Shown here: in pieces, positions 1 through 10,605 of the stretch
How the letters are laid out: the number at the start of each line of letters is the position of its first letter
How positions within the stretch are numbered: position 1 is the first letter of the stretch
Notes under the pieces: model-generated
What the model was told of the DNA's origin: nothing
Seen by the model: only the letters and a program-made list of their open reading frames with translations
Databases searched by the model: none
Assembly (NCBI RefSeq): GCF_043290135.1
Contig: NC_134700.1
Location: 242,987,088-243,051,087, forward strand
DNA from: Rhipicephalus microplus
Taxonomy: Eukaryota; Arthropoda; Arachnida; Ixodida; Ixodidae
Length of the DNA: 64,000 nucleotides
Direction of reading: 5' to 3'
Translations under genes and position numbers: made by a program

Positions 1-180
1 CTGCTTGACGTGCGCGCGGCAAGTTTCAAGTTGCTGCCTTTCTTCGCGTGACCTTTTATATGTGTTGCTGTAGCATTCATTCTCTCACCCTTGTGGCCAA
101 ACAATGCACAATAAACGCTCAATTACCTCTGTGAAGACAACTTTCACTCTCGTGTATTCCAATTCCTATGACAGAGGGAT
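1..180 (+). repeat. possible end of an LTR (U5-like)
   Basis: A polyadenylation-like AATAAA near 111 is followed by about 55 bases ending in TATGACA, then an unrelated AGAGGGATC. This resembles the R-U5 end of an LTR retroelement followed by leader sequence. No matching second copy is present in the window, so the call rests on layout only and is weak. Confidence 0.2.
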
Positions 181-799
181 CATTGATGGTTTTTTTTCGT
201 TACTTATATAGTGTCAACATTCTGACTCGGTATTCGTGTCTTTTATGGCGTTTGGATAGTCTAGTGTAATTTTTTCCCCGACCATGCGACGATGACTGTT
301 GCGCAAGATCAGAAGATTAGACGGCGCTGCAAATTGGCACCGACCTCTCCTTATATACTTTTAATAAACGAAAATACAAGAGCTTCCCTCTGTGAGGACA
401 CATATGGAGGGTACATGTCGCAATAATTTTCTTTACGAATGAGTGCTTTTGAGAACACGCAATGGCATGCTATATCGCATGAGTGAACTGCACAACAGTG
501 AGCAAGAAAGCCTAGCTTCATCCTCGTAACTTGTCATCTCTGATGACAATCAGATTAATGTTCACTTCCTGAAATATAATGTTCACTTCTTCACAGCTAA
601 GAATTCAGCAAAAAGTAATAATATAAAAATATAATATTAACAAATATCACACTGGTTGTGAGGAAAAAATTCCAACACCGACCATTTCTTTATTTTGCGA
701 AAAATCAGTTGTCTTCACATCAGTCGTGCAAATCAATATCAAGGCATCTTAAAACACTAAAGTATGTAACTTCAGTCGTTGAGAAATATGTCATGATAT
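181..799. other. AT-rich stretch, nothing recognised
   Basis: No coding similarity, tandem repeat or TIR is visible. The part nearest 800 may be the decayed 3' end of the adjacent minus-strand LINE, but no motif supports that. Confidence 0.4.
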
Positions 800-1520
800 A
801 TGGCCAATGAAGCTGACCTGTTACTTAGTACCACTGTAGTACCCGACCTGTTATTCATTACCATTAATGGGTCTAATAGCTGCTGTGTAAAAGTCACTTG
901 TGGTGTTTGGCACTGCATGTCTTGGCACATTAAAAAAAGCAAGTCTGGTTTACTGATAAATATGCATTGATGTCATCTTATCGGGGACTCACAAGGGCTT
1001 AAAAAAGTTGGAACTGTTAATAACTTACATCTAGTTTCCAAAGAAGAAAATTGGGATTCCTAGTATAGAACTGCATTTGCTACACATGTTGGTAACCCAA
1101 GGCACCGAGAATTCCTTGGCATTCAAGTAAAACTAGCGGACTTAACTTTCACGCTGAAGCCCCAGAAAATAAATCAGATCTGATCTGCAGTATAAGGTTG
1201 ACATACACGCGGAAAATCAGTTTCAGTGTGTCTCTGTATCTGTTAGTGCCCATCTGTTAGTGCTAATCCTCTTGAGTATGCCCATTGCACTTCAAGCTTT
1301 TGTCGCCGTATGTTCAATATGCCTACCCCATTTAAGCTTTCCGTCGAAAATAATTCCAAGGTATTTACTGCCTGCACTTGGGGAATGTCTGTTTGATGGA
1401 ATTAGCTGGGTGTCTCTATATGGTCTTGTGGAGAAAATGTCAGAACTGTACACTTCTGTACAATAATGGTCAAGTCAGTACTGTCTGGACAATAATCAAG
1501 GATGGATGAGCATCCTTGTA
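800..1520 (-). pseudogene. LINE reverse-transcriptase C-terminal fragment
   Basis: Read on the minus strand, this region translates piecewise into the segment that follows the RT palm in many arthropod LINEs. A KCTVLTFS strand comes first, near 1450. KYLGIIFDGKLKW then RHIEH follows, near 1290-1340, matching the usual KYLGV..D..L.W..HI motif. RVY...LFSGA and LVLLE..GILG come next, near 1100-1200. A block near 860-900 reads PQVTFTQQLLDPL. Stops and small frame changes interrupt it, so it is a dead copy. Neither the palm catalytic YADD nor the endonuclease is present. The family looks like a Jockey, I or R1-type LINE, but the clade is not determined. Confidence 0.75.
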
Positions 1521-1564
1521 AAAAGTTATACGTTGACCGAATGTCATCCGCCGAAGAAAAAAAC

Positions 1565-1782
1565 TGCTAGATTATAAACTCGAACATACGTGCCGTGACG
1601 TGGTTTATTGACTCGCGGACTCGGAGAAGTCGACAGACGCCAAGAGAGAGGCGTCGATGAGCCCCGGGCGTGAAGCAGCCAGAAACGGGGCAAGCGCGAG
1701 CTCGTGTCTTCCGTTGGTATCGACACTGCGGCTTGCTTGCTTGCTTGTTCGTATGCTTCGTGGCCGTCTCCTCTTCACCACA
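1565..1782 (-). repeat. candidate 3' LTR of the gypsy element
   Basis: Directly downstream of the integrase stop lies a G-rich run (CCCGGGGGGTCC on the minus strand) that could serve as the polypurine tract. It is followed by TGTGG, then about 218 bases containing AATAAA (minus, 1604-1609), ending in TAGCA. The TG...CA ends fit an LTR of roughly 218 bp. No second copy is available to confirm the limits. Within it the minus strand carries a short (CAAG)n run near 1735-1750. Confidence 0.45.
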
Positions 1783-1818
1783 TGGACCCCCCGGGAATAG
1801 CGGAGCCATCCTGGTACT

Positions 1819-2238
1819 TTAAGGCGTTGGCACTACATATGGATTGATGCGAGACACGTGGATGATCTCTCTGTCGCGACGAAGAAAGTTGTCAGATGGT
1901 GTTAAGGGCTCGGTCTCGCAATTGACGGGGGAAGTCCGAGCAAGAATGCAGTAGAAACCTTCATATCGGAAAAGTAACTTGAACGAAAGTTCAGGAATAC
2001 TCTACGAGACGAGGGCAGTGATCTTGAAAGTAGCAAAAGTTCAGTTGTCGTCGCGCCTAAAGTTCTGGTGACCTTGGACTCTTGTCGCGAATGGACCGCT
2101 CAACTGTCAGCCATCTGAGTACCTGGCGACGTAACGTAGGAAATTCTACTGTACTACCATACAACATGTTTGTAAGGAAGCTTGGCATCAGGCATGCATT
2201 ATCGTTGTGGTTGCTTGCGTAGTAGTGTTGTACGCATA
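1819..2238 (-). pseudogene. gypsy integrase, C-terminal third
   Basis: The minus strand starts at 2238 with YAYNT then TQATT, the integrase motif that normally follows FVT. It then decays and becomes clear again as KLLFRYEGFY near 1960-1990. That is the GPY/F module, here with F in place of the usual P. The tail reads RRDREIIHVSRINPY and stops at 1819-1821. This is the chromatin- and DNA-contacting C-terminal region of Ty3/gypsy integrases. Its N-terminal partner lies at 3816-3978, on the other side of the inserted LINE. Several in-frame stops make it a pseudogene. Confidence 0.75.
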
Positions 2239-3815
2239 TTGGTAGTGGTAAGTTGTGACAAGAAAAAAACCAACCAACTACAGGTCGATATCATTAGCGT
2301 CCGTACTGTGTAAACTGCTTGAACATGTCTTAATTACCTTCTCAAATCACGCAATAAATTAAAAATAATTTTATTCTTTTTCCCTACCAGCATGGTTTTA
2401 AACGGGGACGATCATGCGAATATCCGCTCTTTGAACTAACTATACAGACATAAACCTTAAACCTCTCGAACTTTTACAAACCAATGCCATTATACAAACT
2501 TGACGAAATCATATAACTGCGTGCTTCATAACCGCTGATTAACATTGATGAAAATGTAGTCAACTGGGTCAAAGAATACCTAAGCAACCAATGGCAAGAC
2601 GTTGTGGTTAACAATGTTCTTTCATCATTTACACCTATCTCCGGTGTGATTCTGTATTAGGACACCCTGTAGTCCTCATTGGTATGAGTGATATTCATCA
2701 GGGTATACCATCACAAATCCGGTTAAATGCTTATGGCTGCGTTTTGAACGAACCGATAAGATGAAAGGATGATTGTGATGGGAAGACTTGTATACGATTG
2801 AAAGGTGGCGTTTCCAATGACAAATGAGTGCAAATACTACTAAAACTAAGCCTGTGAGACTTATCACATCCAGCCAAATTACAGAGGAAACCTACATACT
2901 TAATGGGGAAGCCTTAGAAAGTACAGAATCATTTATATATCTAAGTATACATCTTTCCACTAATCTGTGTTGATAAATCATGTGGATTTTGTTTTTCTGC
3001 AACATGCAAATCACTAGGCTTCTTCCGTCGTATGCTTTGTCAGGCTGACAGTAATGCTAAACATCTTGTATACACTCACCCGAAGATTGACTGTAGGCCT
3101 CATTTATATGAAACCCACATAACACGTATCTTATTAACAAATTAGGAACTTTGCAAAACATGGCAGCCCATTTCATCACTGATAATTATTCAGAGCAGTT
3201 AAGCATCACAAAATTAAAGTATGACCTAGGTCTCATTTCACTACAGTCTAAAAAAAATATTCTTGTTACCCTTTTTCCATTAGCATTTTCATCAAACAAG
3301 TACATTATTTTAAGCATATATCTTACTCGCCAAAAAGATTTTCCCATGGATAAATAAGAAATTTAAGGTTCAACAACCTTTTGCACGCAGTAACCTAGTA
3401 CATTTTTCATGCCTACATCTAGCCATTTCAGAATGGAATTGTCTCCCAAGTAACATAGCTGCAATAACTGACCACGCACTATTCAAAGACGCTCTAAATA
3501 TGGCGTTTGAGAAAATAAAATCTTAGTCTTTAAGTATTAGTAATTATTTTAACACGAAAGAATTTCTATCCTAACCAATACCTGTATATGCAGGATAAAT
3601 TTCGCGAGTTCATTTTTTGTAAAACAAAGGGAATGCAGCAAGTTGATGCCAGTCGAGAAACAGTGTATTACCAAAAATATCTACTTCTCTTAAATATTTT
3701 TTTATGTGCCGCTATTTGTTTCTTTTACTCTTTCTCGATTTTCATGTGAATTGTTATGCTTCATATCTAATGTCCACGATGGGCCCTTGGGGTGAATAAA
3801 TCAAAGAAAAATTTA
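2239..3815 (+). mobile_element. 5'-truncated CR1/Jockey-like LINE inserted in gypsy integrase
   Basis: On the plus strand this starts abruptly inside the RT domain. NYRSISLASVLCKLLEH begins near 2272, then comes QHGFKRGRSCE near 2392, matching the QxGFRxGRS motif. INWVKEYLSNQ-like and SGV-like pieces follow near 2555-2650, but the YADD region is degraded. Near 3148-3300 AAHFITDNYS then SITKLK matches the usual AARFI..YS...SVT.LK block, and AISEWNCLP near 3425 matches the C-terminal WN.LP motif. The 3' end has a GAATAAATCAAAG polyadenylation region at 3794-3809. The copy is about 1.57 kb and full of stops. Its edges sit between two consecutive integrase codons of the gypsy element. Confidence 0.75.
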
Positions 3816-3978
3816 TGTCACGAAAGCAAGGACGGTGTCCCATTTGGTCTGCTGTGATGTAGTGTATACTGTCACCATATCACTGAGAATGCGATCAACT
3901 CTCCAGGTTGGGCGATTGCTTCGCGGGTGAAACGCATGCAGGCGTCATGCGGCAAACTATATATATTTTACACTGAAC
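3816..3978 (-). pseudogene. gypsy integrase core, middle part
   Basis: On the minus strand HAFHPRSNRPTWRVDRIL, SDMVTVYT and WDTVLAFVT match the integrase core stretch around YHPQTNG.TER.NRTL.DM..Y....WD..L.FVT. The catalytic glutamate position (TER) is replaced (TWR). The reading continues across the SINE at 3979-4242 into the upstream core piece. After FVT it is cut by the LINE and resumes at 2238. Confidence 0.75.
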
Positions 3979-4242
3979 GAGTGGTCCTTCGGCCCCACCG
4001 CGGTGGTCTACTGGGTAAGGTACTTGGCTGCTGACACGCAGGTCGCGGGATCGAATCCCAGCTGCGGTGGGTGCATTTTCGATGGAGGTGGAAATGCTGT
4101 AGGTCTTTGTGCTCATATTTGGGTGCGCGTTGAAAACCCCTGGTGGTCGAAATTTCCGGAGCCCTCCACTACGGCGTCTTTCTCAATAATATAGTGGTTT
4201 TGGGACGTTAAACTCCACATATTATTCAATGACTGGTCCTTC
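3979..4242 (+). mobile_element. Ruka-like tRNA-derived SINE with target-site duplication
   Basis: The element body is about 3991-4230. The tRNA-like head has an A-box region (GGTGGTCTACTGGGTAAGG) and a B box (GGATCGAATCCC near 4047). It is followed by the family body with TTTGGGTGCGCGTT, CCGGAGCCCTCCACTACGGC and a terminal GGGACGTTAAACTCC. The direct repeats GAGTGGTCCTTC (3979-3990) and GACTGGTCCTTC (4231-4242) match at 11 of 12 bases and are a good target-site duplication. RNA polymerase III transcription and LINE-driven insertion are known for such elements. This copy sits inside the gypsy integrase core. Confidence 0.92.
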
Positions 4243-4545
4243 AATAGCTTCAGGCAGAAAAGCACATCTTATGTCACTAAAAAGTTAGCGAGGAGCGCCA
4301 CAGAGATTACGAAGTTATATGTAAGATAAAAGATGCAAGCGGTCTGGCTGTTGCTGCGGGCAAAACGGCAGACTGCGCATAACGCGTGAGGTATGCGTTG
4401 GTCTACGCTGACGATGATCCATCTGTTCCGAGAAATGGTCGAGCGAAGCAGACCGCATAAATGAATACCAACGTGGGCAAATGGACGAGCCGGGCACGCG
4501 ATAAGCTGAAATGTACTGGCCAGTCACGCTGTAGACGAGGAGCTT
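4243..4545 (-). pseudogene. gypsy integrase core, N-terminal part
   Basis: The minus strand reads, across small frame changes, a segment like PFARVGIDLYGPLPxSxxGNRWIIVxVDxLTRYA. The visible remnants are FLGTDGSS, RNRWIIVSVD and a NFV-type block at about 4270-4310. This is the catalytic core start of Ty3/gypsy integrases. It decays towards the SINE at 4242, beyond which the core continues. Confidence 0.65.
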
Positions 4546-4549
4546 TTCG

Positions 4550-4933
4550 TCACTGACAGGCAGAAAAGTGCCGGTATAGTTGGACATAGATACAGGCGAT
4601 ACCAGTAGTATTGCTGTCCCAGGTGTTTGTATACATGTCTCGAGAACTTGGCGTGAGCGCCTTATGGGTCATTGTGGAAAACAGCGCACCAGTTTGCCTG
4701 TGGTGAGGTATCACAAGCAGCCGCCTCCATCTATCAGAGGCGTAATTCTGCCAATAGAGGAGACCATCTCGAATAGCGAAATGAGGCGCTTGGTGACGGA
4801 TAGTTCTTGAAGCGTGGTAAGCTGATGCACCATCCAAAAACTCGAGCATACGACAAACCCCCGCATCAATATGTTGCTCCGATGAAATATCATCGACGCC
4901 GATTGGCCACATGGAAGCTGACCGAGAAGCCAT
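4550..4933 (-). pseudogene. gypsy integrase zinc-binding region and RNase H-integrase linker
   Basis: This open 127-residue frame contains HFAIRDGLLYWQNY and RRLLVIPHH. They match the FxxxDGLLYR.N......LLVIP segment that precedes the HHCC zinc finger of gypsy integrases. The finger itself is damaged: one or two histidines near residues 92-97 and a C...HFSACQ end near residues 115-127 are visible. Upstream, at 4940-4980, a reading like DLLSRAPL is the usual DxLSR ending of RNase H. It is therefore a pol fragment, not an independent gene. Confidence 0.7.
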
Positions 4934-4939
4934 GTCGGA

Positions 4940-5300
4940 CGCTAGCGGTGCACGGGAAAGCAGATCAGCAACATAGTGCTTGCGGCCCGATTAGTAACAC
5001 CACGCGATTGTCGTACTCTTGCAGCCAAAGCGCCCAACGACCGAGGCCTCTCGATGGATTTTTCAGTGATGGGATGGTCCGTTGCGACGTTGATAGGGCG
5101 GCCATGAAGTTACAGATGACAATTAGCCAAAGGCCAAAATATGACAACACATTTTTTCTCCGTGACCAAATAAGTGCACTCGCTTTTCTTAAGAGTACGA
5201 CTTGCGTAAGCGACGATGTATTGTTGGTCACCAGTCTTTTAGCTGATAACGCATCAAGGCTGTCACCACTGGCGTCGGTATGCATTTCTGTCGGCCCATC
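4940..5300 (-). pseudogene. gypsy RNase H domain
   Basis: The frame begins HTDASGDSLDALSAK, the first RNase H strand with its catalytic aspartate (TDAS). It ends GRWALWLQEYDNRVV, the family's R.GRWAL.LQEY motif. The stretch between is recognisable but shifted, with remnants of the usual S..E..Y...E.E..A region near residues 35-50. It lies directly between RT (upstream) and integrase (downstream), as expected for Ty3/gypsy. Confidence 0.75.
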
Positions 5301-5309
5301 AGGGTCAAA

Positions 5310-5877
5310 TTGTTGAAGTATTGGAGGCGATGTGAGCAGCGTCTCGAAAGATGCGTCGCACTCTCATAACCAAGCAGGTTGGCTGGAGGCTGACAAAATA
5401 TTAATAAGAGGGGTGTTGATGGAACCAAAGTCATGTACAAATTAGCAAAACTATGAACACAGCCCAATGATGCCTCGAAGCGTCTTCATGCAAGTGGGCT
5501 TGGGGTATTCGGCAACGGCCTGATGTTTCGCTGGGTCCGGAAGAATGCCTTATTTGTAGATTACGTGACCAATGGTGCGTTCCAAAATCACAATTTTCGG
5601 TGTTAAGTTCAAGACCTAGATGAGACACGTCAAAATCTCATGAAGGCGAACAAGAAAACTCTATAGACAAGACTACGATGTTGTCAAGGAAGCACAGGGT
5701 GGTGTTTCGCTTGTAACCCCGATTGATGTTGCCCCACCATCCATTTCCAAGTTGCTGGGGCTTTGCACAATCCGAACGGTACGACTTTAAACTTATACTG
5801 TCCATCAGTTGGAACGAAAGCAGTCTTCGCAGAATCGGCGATAGCCATCGGTACTTGCCGACAATCCAAGCGTAAAT
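5310..5877 (-). pseudogene. gypsy reverse transcriptase, C-terminal half
   Basis: On the minus strand KTAFVPTDGQYKFKVVPFGL then CKAPAT (5684-5869) is the classic KTAF.TPDG.Y.F.VMPFGL.NAPAT block. The catalytic YLDD equivalent near 5668-5690 reads FLDN, so the second catalytic aspartate is lost. LGLELNTENCDF (5560-5630) is the thumb-side motif. The 5' part of RT is absent: homology begins abruptly at about 5877. Confidence 0.75.
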
Positions 5878-6649
5878 CTAGAGACTATAAACATTCTGCC
5901 CCTTGTAAGTAAGGGGCAGAAAGTGTATATGCACCACAGAAAGCAGGCATGTGCAACTCCTAGCATAGCACAGCCCTAAAATGTGCAGTATATCTAGTGG
6001 TGGAAAACGGAAATGTGGGTAAAGAGGATAGAAAAAAGAGAGAAAATTGAGCAAGGAATAGTTTCGTCGCAGACAGTTCATCGAGGGGGTGGTAATGAAA
6101 GAGGGTACACCATTTTAAATGCCGAATCAATGACCATTCTGCAAGTTACTATAACTTATTATTTTAGTCGTTTGAAATGTGACACCATGGAAAGAAGCCT
6201 GCATTAAACGCACATAAAACAAAATGGGCTTTATCTAGGTCTACGTAGAAACCATGTGTGTGTGTGTGTGGGGGGGGGGGTGTATAAAAAGCAGGCGCAC
6301 TTACAAAAACAAAACAAAAAAAGACATTCATTATCAACGTATGAACAGCGAACAGGTCTTTCAAGAGAGGAGTTGACAGGTACAGCCGATAGCTTTTTAC
6401 ATGTCTGCTCGCAAGAAGAGGAGGTGAGAACCGTGTTTAAAGAGAAGCAAAAAAGCTAAAAGCAACAATCGCAAGAAATACAGCAATATATAGTATGCAC
6501 TAGCAACAGGGAGGGTGGAGAAGAAGTGAACAGTGCTTGTACAGTATCAACTACTCAGACACCGTCAAAGGAAAAAGAATATTTTGAGCGTTTGAAAGCT
6601 CGCAGTAGTACTGAGTGGCACAGAAAAAAAGAAGTGTGACGATATAGAG
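5878..6649. other. gene-free stretch with a short TG/G microsatellite
   Basis: Nothing coding was recognised. A (TG)n run followed by ten G residues lies at 6254-6281. Purine-rich sequence fills 6300-6620. Confidence 0.5.
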
Positions 6650-7330
6650 CTACACAGGCGTTCTACTTGTTTAAGCCCAGACGTTCTTATTCTTCAAGAT
6701 AAAGTTGAAATTCTCTTTTCAGGGCACCACGTTTGAGCGTGCTAAGAGGCCAAAATCTTTGTTCGAGGAAAACATGTCATGGAACACCCATGTATCAAGC
6801 TTATTTCATAAACTACACAAAACTGTAGGCGGCATGTAAAAGAAAGCTATCAAACCACGTACAATTACGGCTAGAGATGGCTGCCATTCACGCCAACTTC
6901 CGTTCTAGGTTGTCTTACTGCGTGCTGGTATGGGCGAAAACGTATGGGCTTAACAGGCGATAGAGGTATTACAGAAAAAAGTTGTTATACTATTTGATCA
7001 TTTTCGTGGCCTTATAGTCAATTACTTACTCATTACATCATTATAAATCACGATATTACTACAATAAGTGATTTTATACTTAAGGACTGACACTTTACGG
7101 TGCAAAAAAACAACCGTTATTGACATTGACCTGGCTGCTCCGAGCTATGCAGTTCCCGACGTCAACCCAGACGAGTTTTTCCATGTCAAATATTGACAAT
7201 ACTGAACAAATTCTTAGCATGCATCGACCTCAAACCACTTGAACGCAGATTCAGAGAACATGTGCGAACTATTCTTTTAAAAATATCGGAACGACACAAA
7301 CATCACGATCAAACGATCGTCATCTTGATA
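6650..7330 (+). pseudogene. LINE fragment, region downstream of RT
   Basis: The plus strand reads EENMSWNTHVSSLFHKLHK then TVGGM near 6765-6835, the F.E.LSW..H...L..KL.KTVG motif that follows the RT palm. ANFRSRLSYCVLVWAKTYG (about 6890-6950) matches F.SRL.Y...VWG. IEVLQKK (6960-6980) matches LQKKAVR. After this only vague remnants remain to about 7310. There are many stops. Upstream RT motifs are absent, so this is a short decayed piece of a CR1 or Jockey-like LINE. Confidence 0.6.
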
Positions 7331-8344
7331 TTGTACACTTTTATCCTTTAGCATTAAAATGGCTGGTTTTGTGCCATGTGTGGGAAAACATTGCGTCCCA
7401 TGTATATTTGTGCGTTTATTTTTCTCCCTAAAAGGATTGGGTACGGCAATACTATCCCAGCATGCCTAACCTTGGCACGTTCTTGTGCAGTGATTTTGAT
7501 AATATTTCTTGTAGATGCTTACTGCTCATAAGTAGGTTTTGGAGCTCATGTAAAATGTCTACGAAATGTGGTCGCCTAGAAATCTCTGAGTTGACTTGTT
7601 GAAAATCAACTTGACTTTACTAACCACAGCATAACTATGTACACTATAGCGCTAGTTCATTGTCTGCTTCCATTCTCGGCGTTCGTCGTTTTTGTAGCGC
7701 CCGACCTTTTTCAGTGTTGTTCTCTGCGGGTACAAATCCACTGCCAATGTATAGATCAGCACCCGCATTTTGCAATGGTTTGCTCATAACACACAAAAAC
7801 CGGGTATACCTGTCACAGCACTGTCAAAATGGTGGGCACCAAATCCAAGTGTTAATTCGGTGAAATCGGGCGATTACGACCGTGCTCGGAATCACGACGC
7901 GCTGGCAAGCACAGCGGTGACCGTTCGCCAATATTTAATCCCGCTGCAGCCTTATCAGAGTTGCCACCCGTGGTTGGCGCGGATTCGCGACCACGGTTGG
8001 TTGAGCAGAGGGGACAAGACGGTCTTGGCCGCAGCAACAATGCCACCAACAAATGCACACAAGTGGCAGCACAGTGGTGAAGCCTTCCACGGAGGCAACC
8101 GCAACGAAGAATATGACGAGATAACAACGCCCGACCTGCACGGGGGTACGATTTGAGGTCGATCGAGCCGAGGCCTTTCGCGCTACTCGGGAAGGACTTC
8201 TTCTCGGCTGCAGCAAAGCGCCGAAGTCATGTCTGCCTACTACACGGCACAAATCGAATTCAATACGGGCAATCGGTCACATCATTACTGCAATATAACA
8301 ACTGTGGCGGTGGCAGAGTAAGACTCACTTGGCAGGTTGATTGG
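7331..8344. other. unrecognised stretch with a GC-richer block
   Basis: From about 7860 to 8260 the base composition is clearly richer in G+C than the flanks, and both strands have open frames of 90-130 codons. No domain or motif was recognised. No splice-site pattern or second copy supports a gene. Confidence 0.3.
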
Positions 8345-8574
8345 TATGTTGGGTTTAACGTCCCAAAGCCCCCATATGATTATGAGAGACACCGTATAGT
8401 GGAGGGCTCCGGAAATTTAGACCACCTGGGGTTCTTTAACGTACACCCAAATCTGAGCACACGGGCCTACAACATTTCCGCCTCCATCAGAAATGCAGCC
8501 ACCGCAGCCGGGATTCGAACCCGCGACATGCGGGTCAGCAGCCGAGTACCTTAGCCACTAGACCACAGGGCTGG
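8345..8574 (-). mobile_element. Ruka-like SINE
   Basis: This is a minus-strand copy. The tRNA-like head occupies the right end (B box complement GGGATTCGAACCC near 8511-8523). The body follows leftwards, ending at GGGTTTAACGTCCC near 8350. It is full length with scattered substitutions. No clear target-site duplication was found. Confidence 0.9.
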
Positions 8575-10018
8575 TGAATAACCAAGAACTATAGAATGAA
8601 AACGAGCCTATGATGAAGCCAATGAGCCTTTAGAGGACCTTAATTGCACTGATTTAAGATGATGGTATTGATCGGGATATAGATGTGAAGAAAGTAAGGA
8701 AAGACAGCTTGCAGCTGGCGGTGACCGAACCTGCATCTTTTGCAACCAATTTGAGCTATATATGGTGGTGGTTGTCGCCTCATGCGCTCATGGGATATTT
8801 ATTTGCATTCAAACCTGGGAGTGTCACGACTGCTCGCAGCCGTGAAAACCAGTGTAAAACATCGATTAAGGTGGCGTCAAACAAACAAAGAAACAAAGAA
8901 ACAAAAAAACATGTATGCCCTCGAAATTACCTTCCTGTATCGAAGAACTAACTAGTAATTTTACAGTATCATTATATTTTACGCTTGCAAATTTTACTCA
9001 CGGTTCTGCGAGCATCGCCAAGCATCAATCCATCACCGCTGTGTTTCATTCAGCGCTGTTGAATAGCCGGCTGACGTCAACCTTAGCCAAACATCAGCCT
9101 TTTTTTTTTTTTTCGGAGTATCGTATACACTCGCGTTTAAGTGCCAAGGCTCTCCGGCCGGGAAGTGCTCTGATGTTTGCGGCATTCAGATCACGTCCGG
9201 CAAGCGCTCCCAAGAAAGGGTCCATCGGTCGCTCTTCCTTCTCTGTTTATGCCCCACAGGCAGCTTCTCTGGGCGAATAAGCGCAGTGGCCGAGTCCAAA
9301 AAATTGTCATCAACGGGGCTGCAAGTAATCCTTCCTGGCGCACTGAAAGGCTCTGCACACCAAAAAGTAAAAATACGCGAAAGATAAATACGATTTCTAA
9401 CCTTGTCGAGGCGCCGCTAGGATATACGGTGCCGTCGTGATTGGTCTCCGTGGCGTGTCGCCGTCGCTCGCCCTGTTAGAGCTCCATGGAGATGTGACGC
9501 GAAGGAAATATGATTCTTGTTTATGCTCCGGCGCAGCGTCGATGCGCGAGGATCGTCTCTCCGGAAGAGGCTTCATCTCTTATTCCACGGTCAGTCTGTG
9601 CAACCCAAGCACGGCGCTCGCTCTTTCCGTGGCGTTGAGAATTTTGTTTTACGAAAAGGAGCGTTTATGGTGACGCTGCAGGCCTCCTTGATCGATGCGC
9701 GTACGTAAATCACAGTCGTCGTAATCTAGTATACTCACGTGGTGGTGACGCACTGCCGTCGAACCGAGAAGTGTTAGATACTTGCAAACATGCGCGTGAC
9801 TAAACAAAAAATAGCGGGTGTCTTCGTAATCAAGAATATCTTGTGCATGCTCGCAAGGGCACAACCCTCGAGCTACATCGCGGGTTAGAGGGATAAAAGC
9901 AGTCCTAAGCTTTTAAAGGTAGCAGACTTGGACCGGCAGTTATTGACTAATAGTGTAGACTAACTAATGGCGACTGTGAAGCGCGAGTTTGAGTGCGAGT
10001 GTTCTATTCTCTCCATAT
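8575..10018. other. gene-free stretch with CAAA tail and GC-rich block
   Basis: A (CAAA/GAAA)n run lies at 8877-8911 and a poly-T run at 9102-9114. The 9120-9700 block is richer in CpG and has open frames with no recognised domain. A B-box-like GGTTCGGTCAC on the minus strand near 8725 hints at another tRNA-derived repeat but lacks a convincing A box. Confidence 0.35.
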
Positions 10019-10019
10019 T

Positions 10020-10120
10020 TCAAACTCCCTCCTCCCCGTCCCCAGTGTAGGGTAGCGTACCGGTCTTTCCGGACTGGTTAACACCCCTGCCTTTCCTTTC
10101 CCTCTTCTTTGCTTCCCTCA
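10020..10120 (+). repeat. LINE 3'-UTR fragment with pyrimidine tail
   Basis: The run CCCCAGTGTAGGGTAGC, ACCGG, TGGTTAAC, CCTGCCTTTCC then TTCCCTCTTCTTT matches the 3' end of the LINE copy at 38403-38500 (opposite strand) and the fragments at 30759 and 52861. Only the terminal about 100 bases are present. Confidence 0.55.
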
Positions 10121-10344
10121 TACTACACTAGACACTTGTTCATGTCGATAGTACTGTTTGCTGCCACCGCGCGAGACAAATATCTGGCTTTGCCTATAAC
10201 GTGCACGTGCAGCCGATGCGCCAACGACGCGGCAGCAAGCTAGCTGGTGCACCGCACGCACTCTGGCGTTATCTATTTCGCATCTGATCTCGCGCAACTC
10301 GAGTTGAATTCCAATGGGAGATCCTGATCAAGTTTTATTATTGT

Positions 10345-10605
10345 GTTGATTTATTGATTGATTTATTGATTGATTGATATGCAGGGTTTAACGTCCCAAA
10401 ACCACCATTCGATTATGAGAGACGCCGTAGTGGAGGGGTCCGGAAATTTCGACCACCTGGGGTTCTTTAACGTGCACCCAAATCTGAGCACGCGGGCCTG
10501 CAACATTTCCGCCGCCATCGTAAATGCAGCCGCCGCAGCCGGGATTCGATCCCGCGACCTGCGGGTCAGCCGCCGAGTACCTTAGCCACTAGACCACCGC
10601 GGCGG
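10345..10605 (-). mobile_element. Ruka-like SINE with (CAAT)n tail
   Basis: This is a near-consensus minus-strand copy. The tRNA-like head is at 10510-10605 with B box complement GGGATTCGATCCC, and the body ends at GGGTTTAACGTCCC. It is followed by a tandem ATTG-type tail at 10345-10378. It is one of the least diverged copies in the window. No confident flanking duplication was seen. Confidence 0.92.

Larger units (their letters stand above)
1565..5877 (-). mobile_element. degraded Ty3/gypsy LTR element with nested LINE and SINE
   Basis: On the minus strand the pieces come in the standard order of a Ty3/gypsy pol. RT lies at about 5877-5310, RNase H at 5300-4940, the integrase zinc region at 4933-4550, the integrase core at 4520-3816 and the integrase GPY-like C-terminus at 2238-1819. 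A candidate 3' LTR follows at 1782-1565. Two later insertions separate the integrase pieces: a SINE at 3979-4242 and a LINE at about 2239-3815. Without them the pol pieces are collinear and nearly complete from mid-RT to the end. The gag, protease, RT N-terminus and 5' LTR are missing beyond 5877. Many stops and frameshifts show that it is inactive. Confidence 0.8.
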
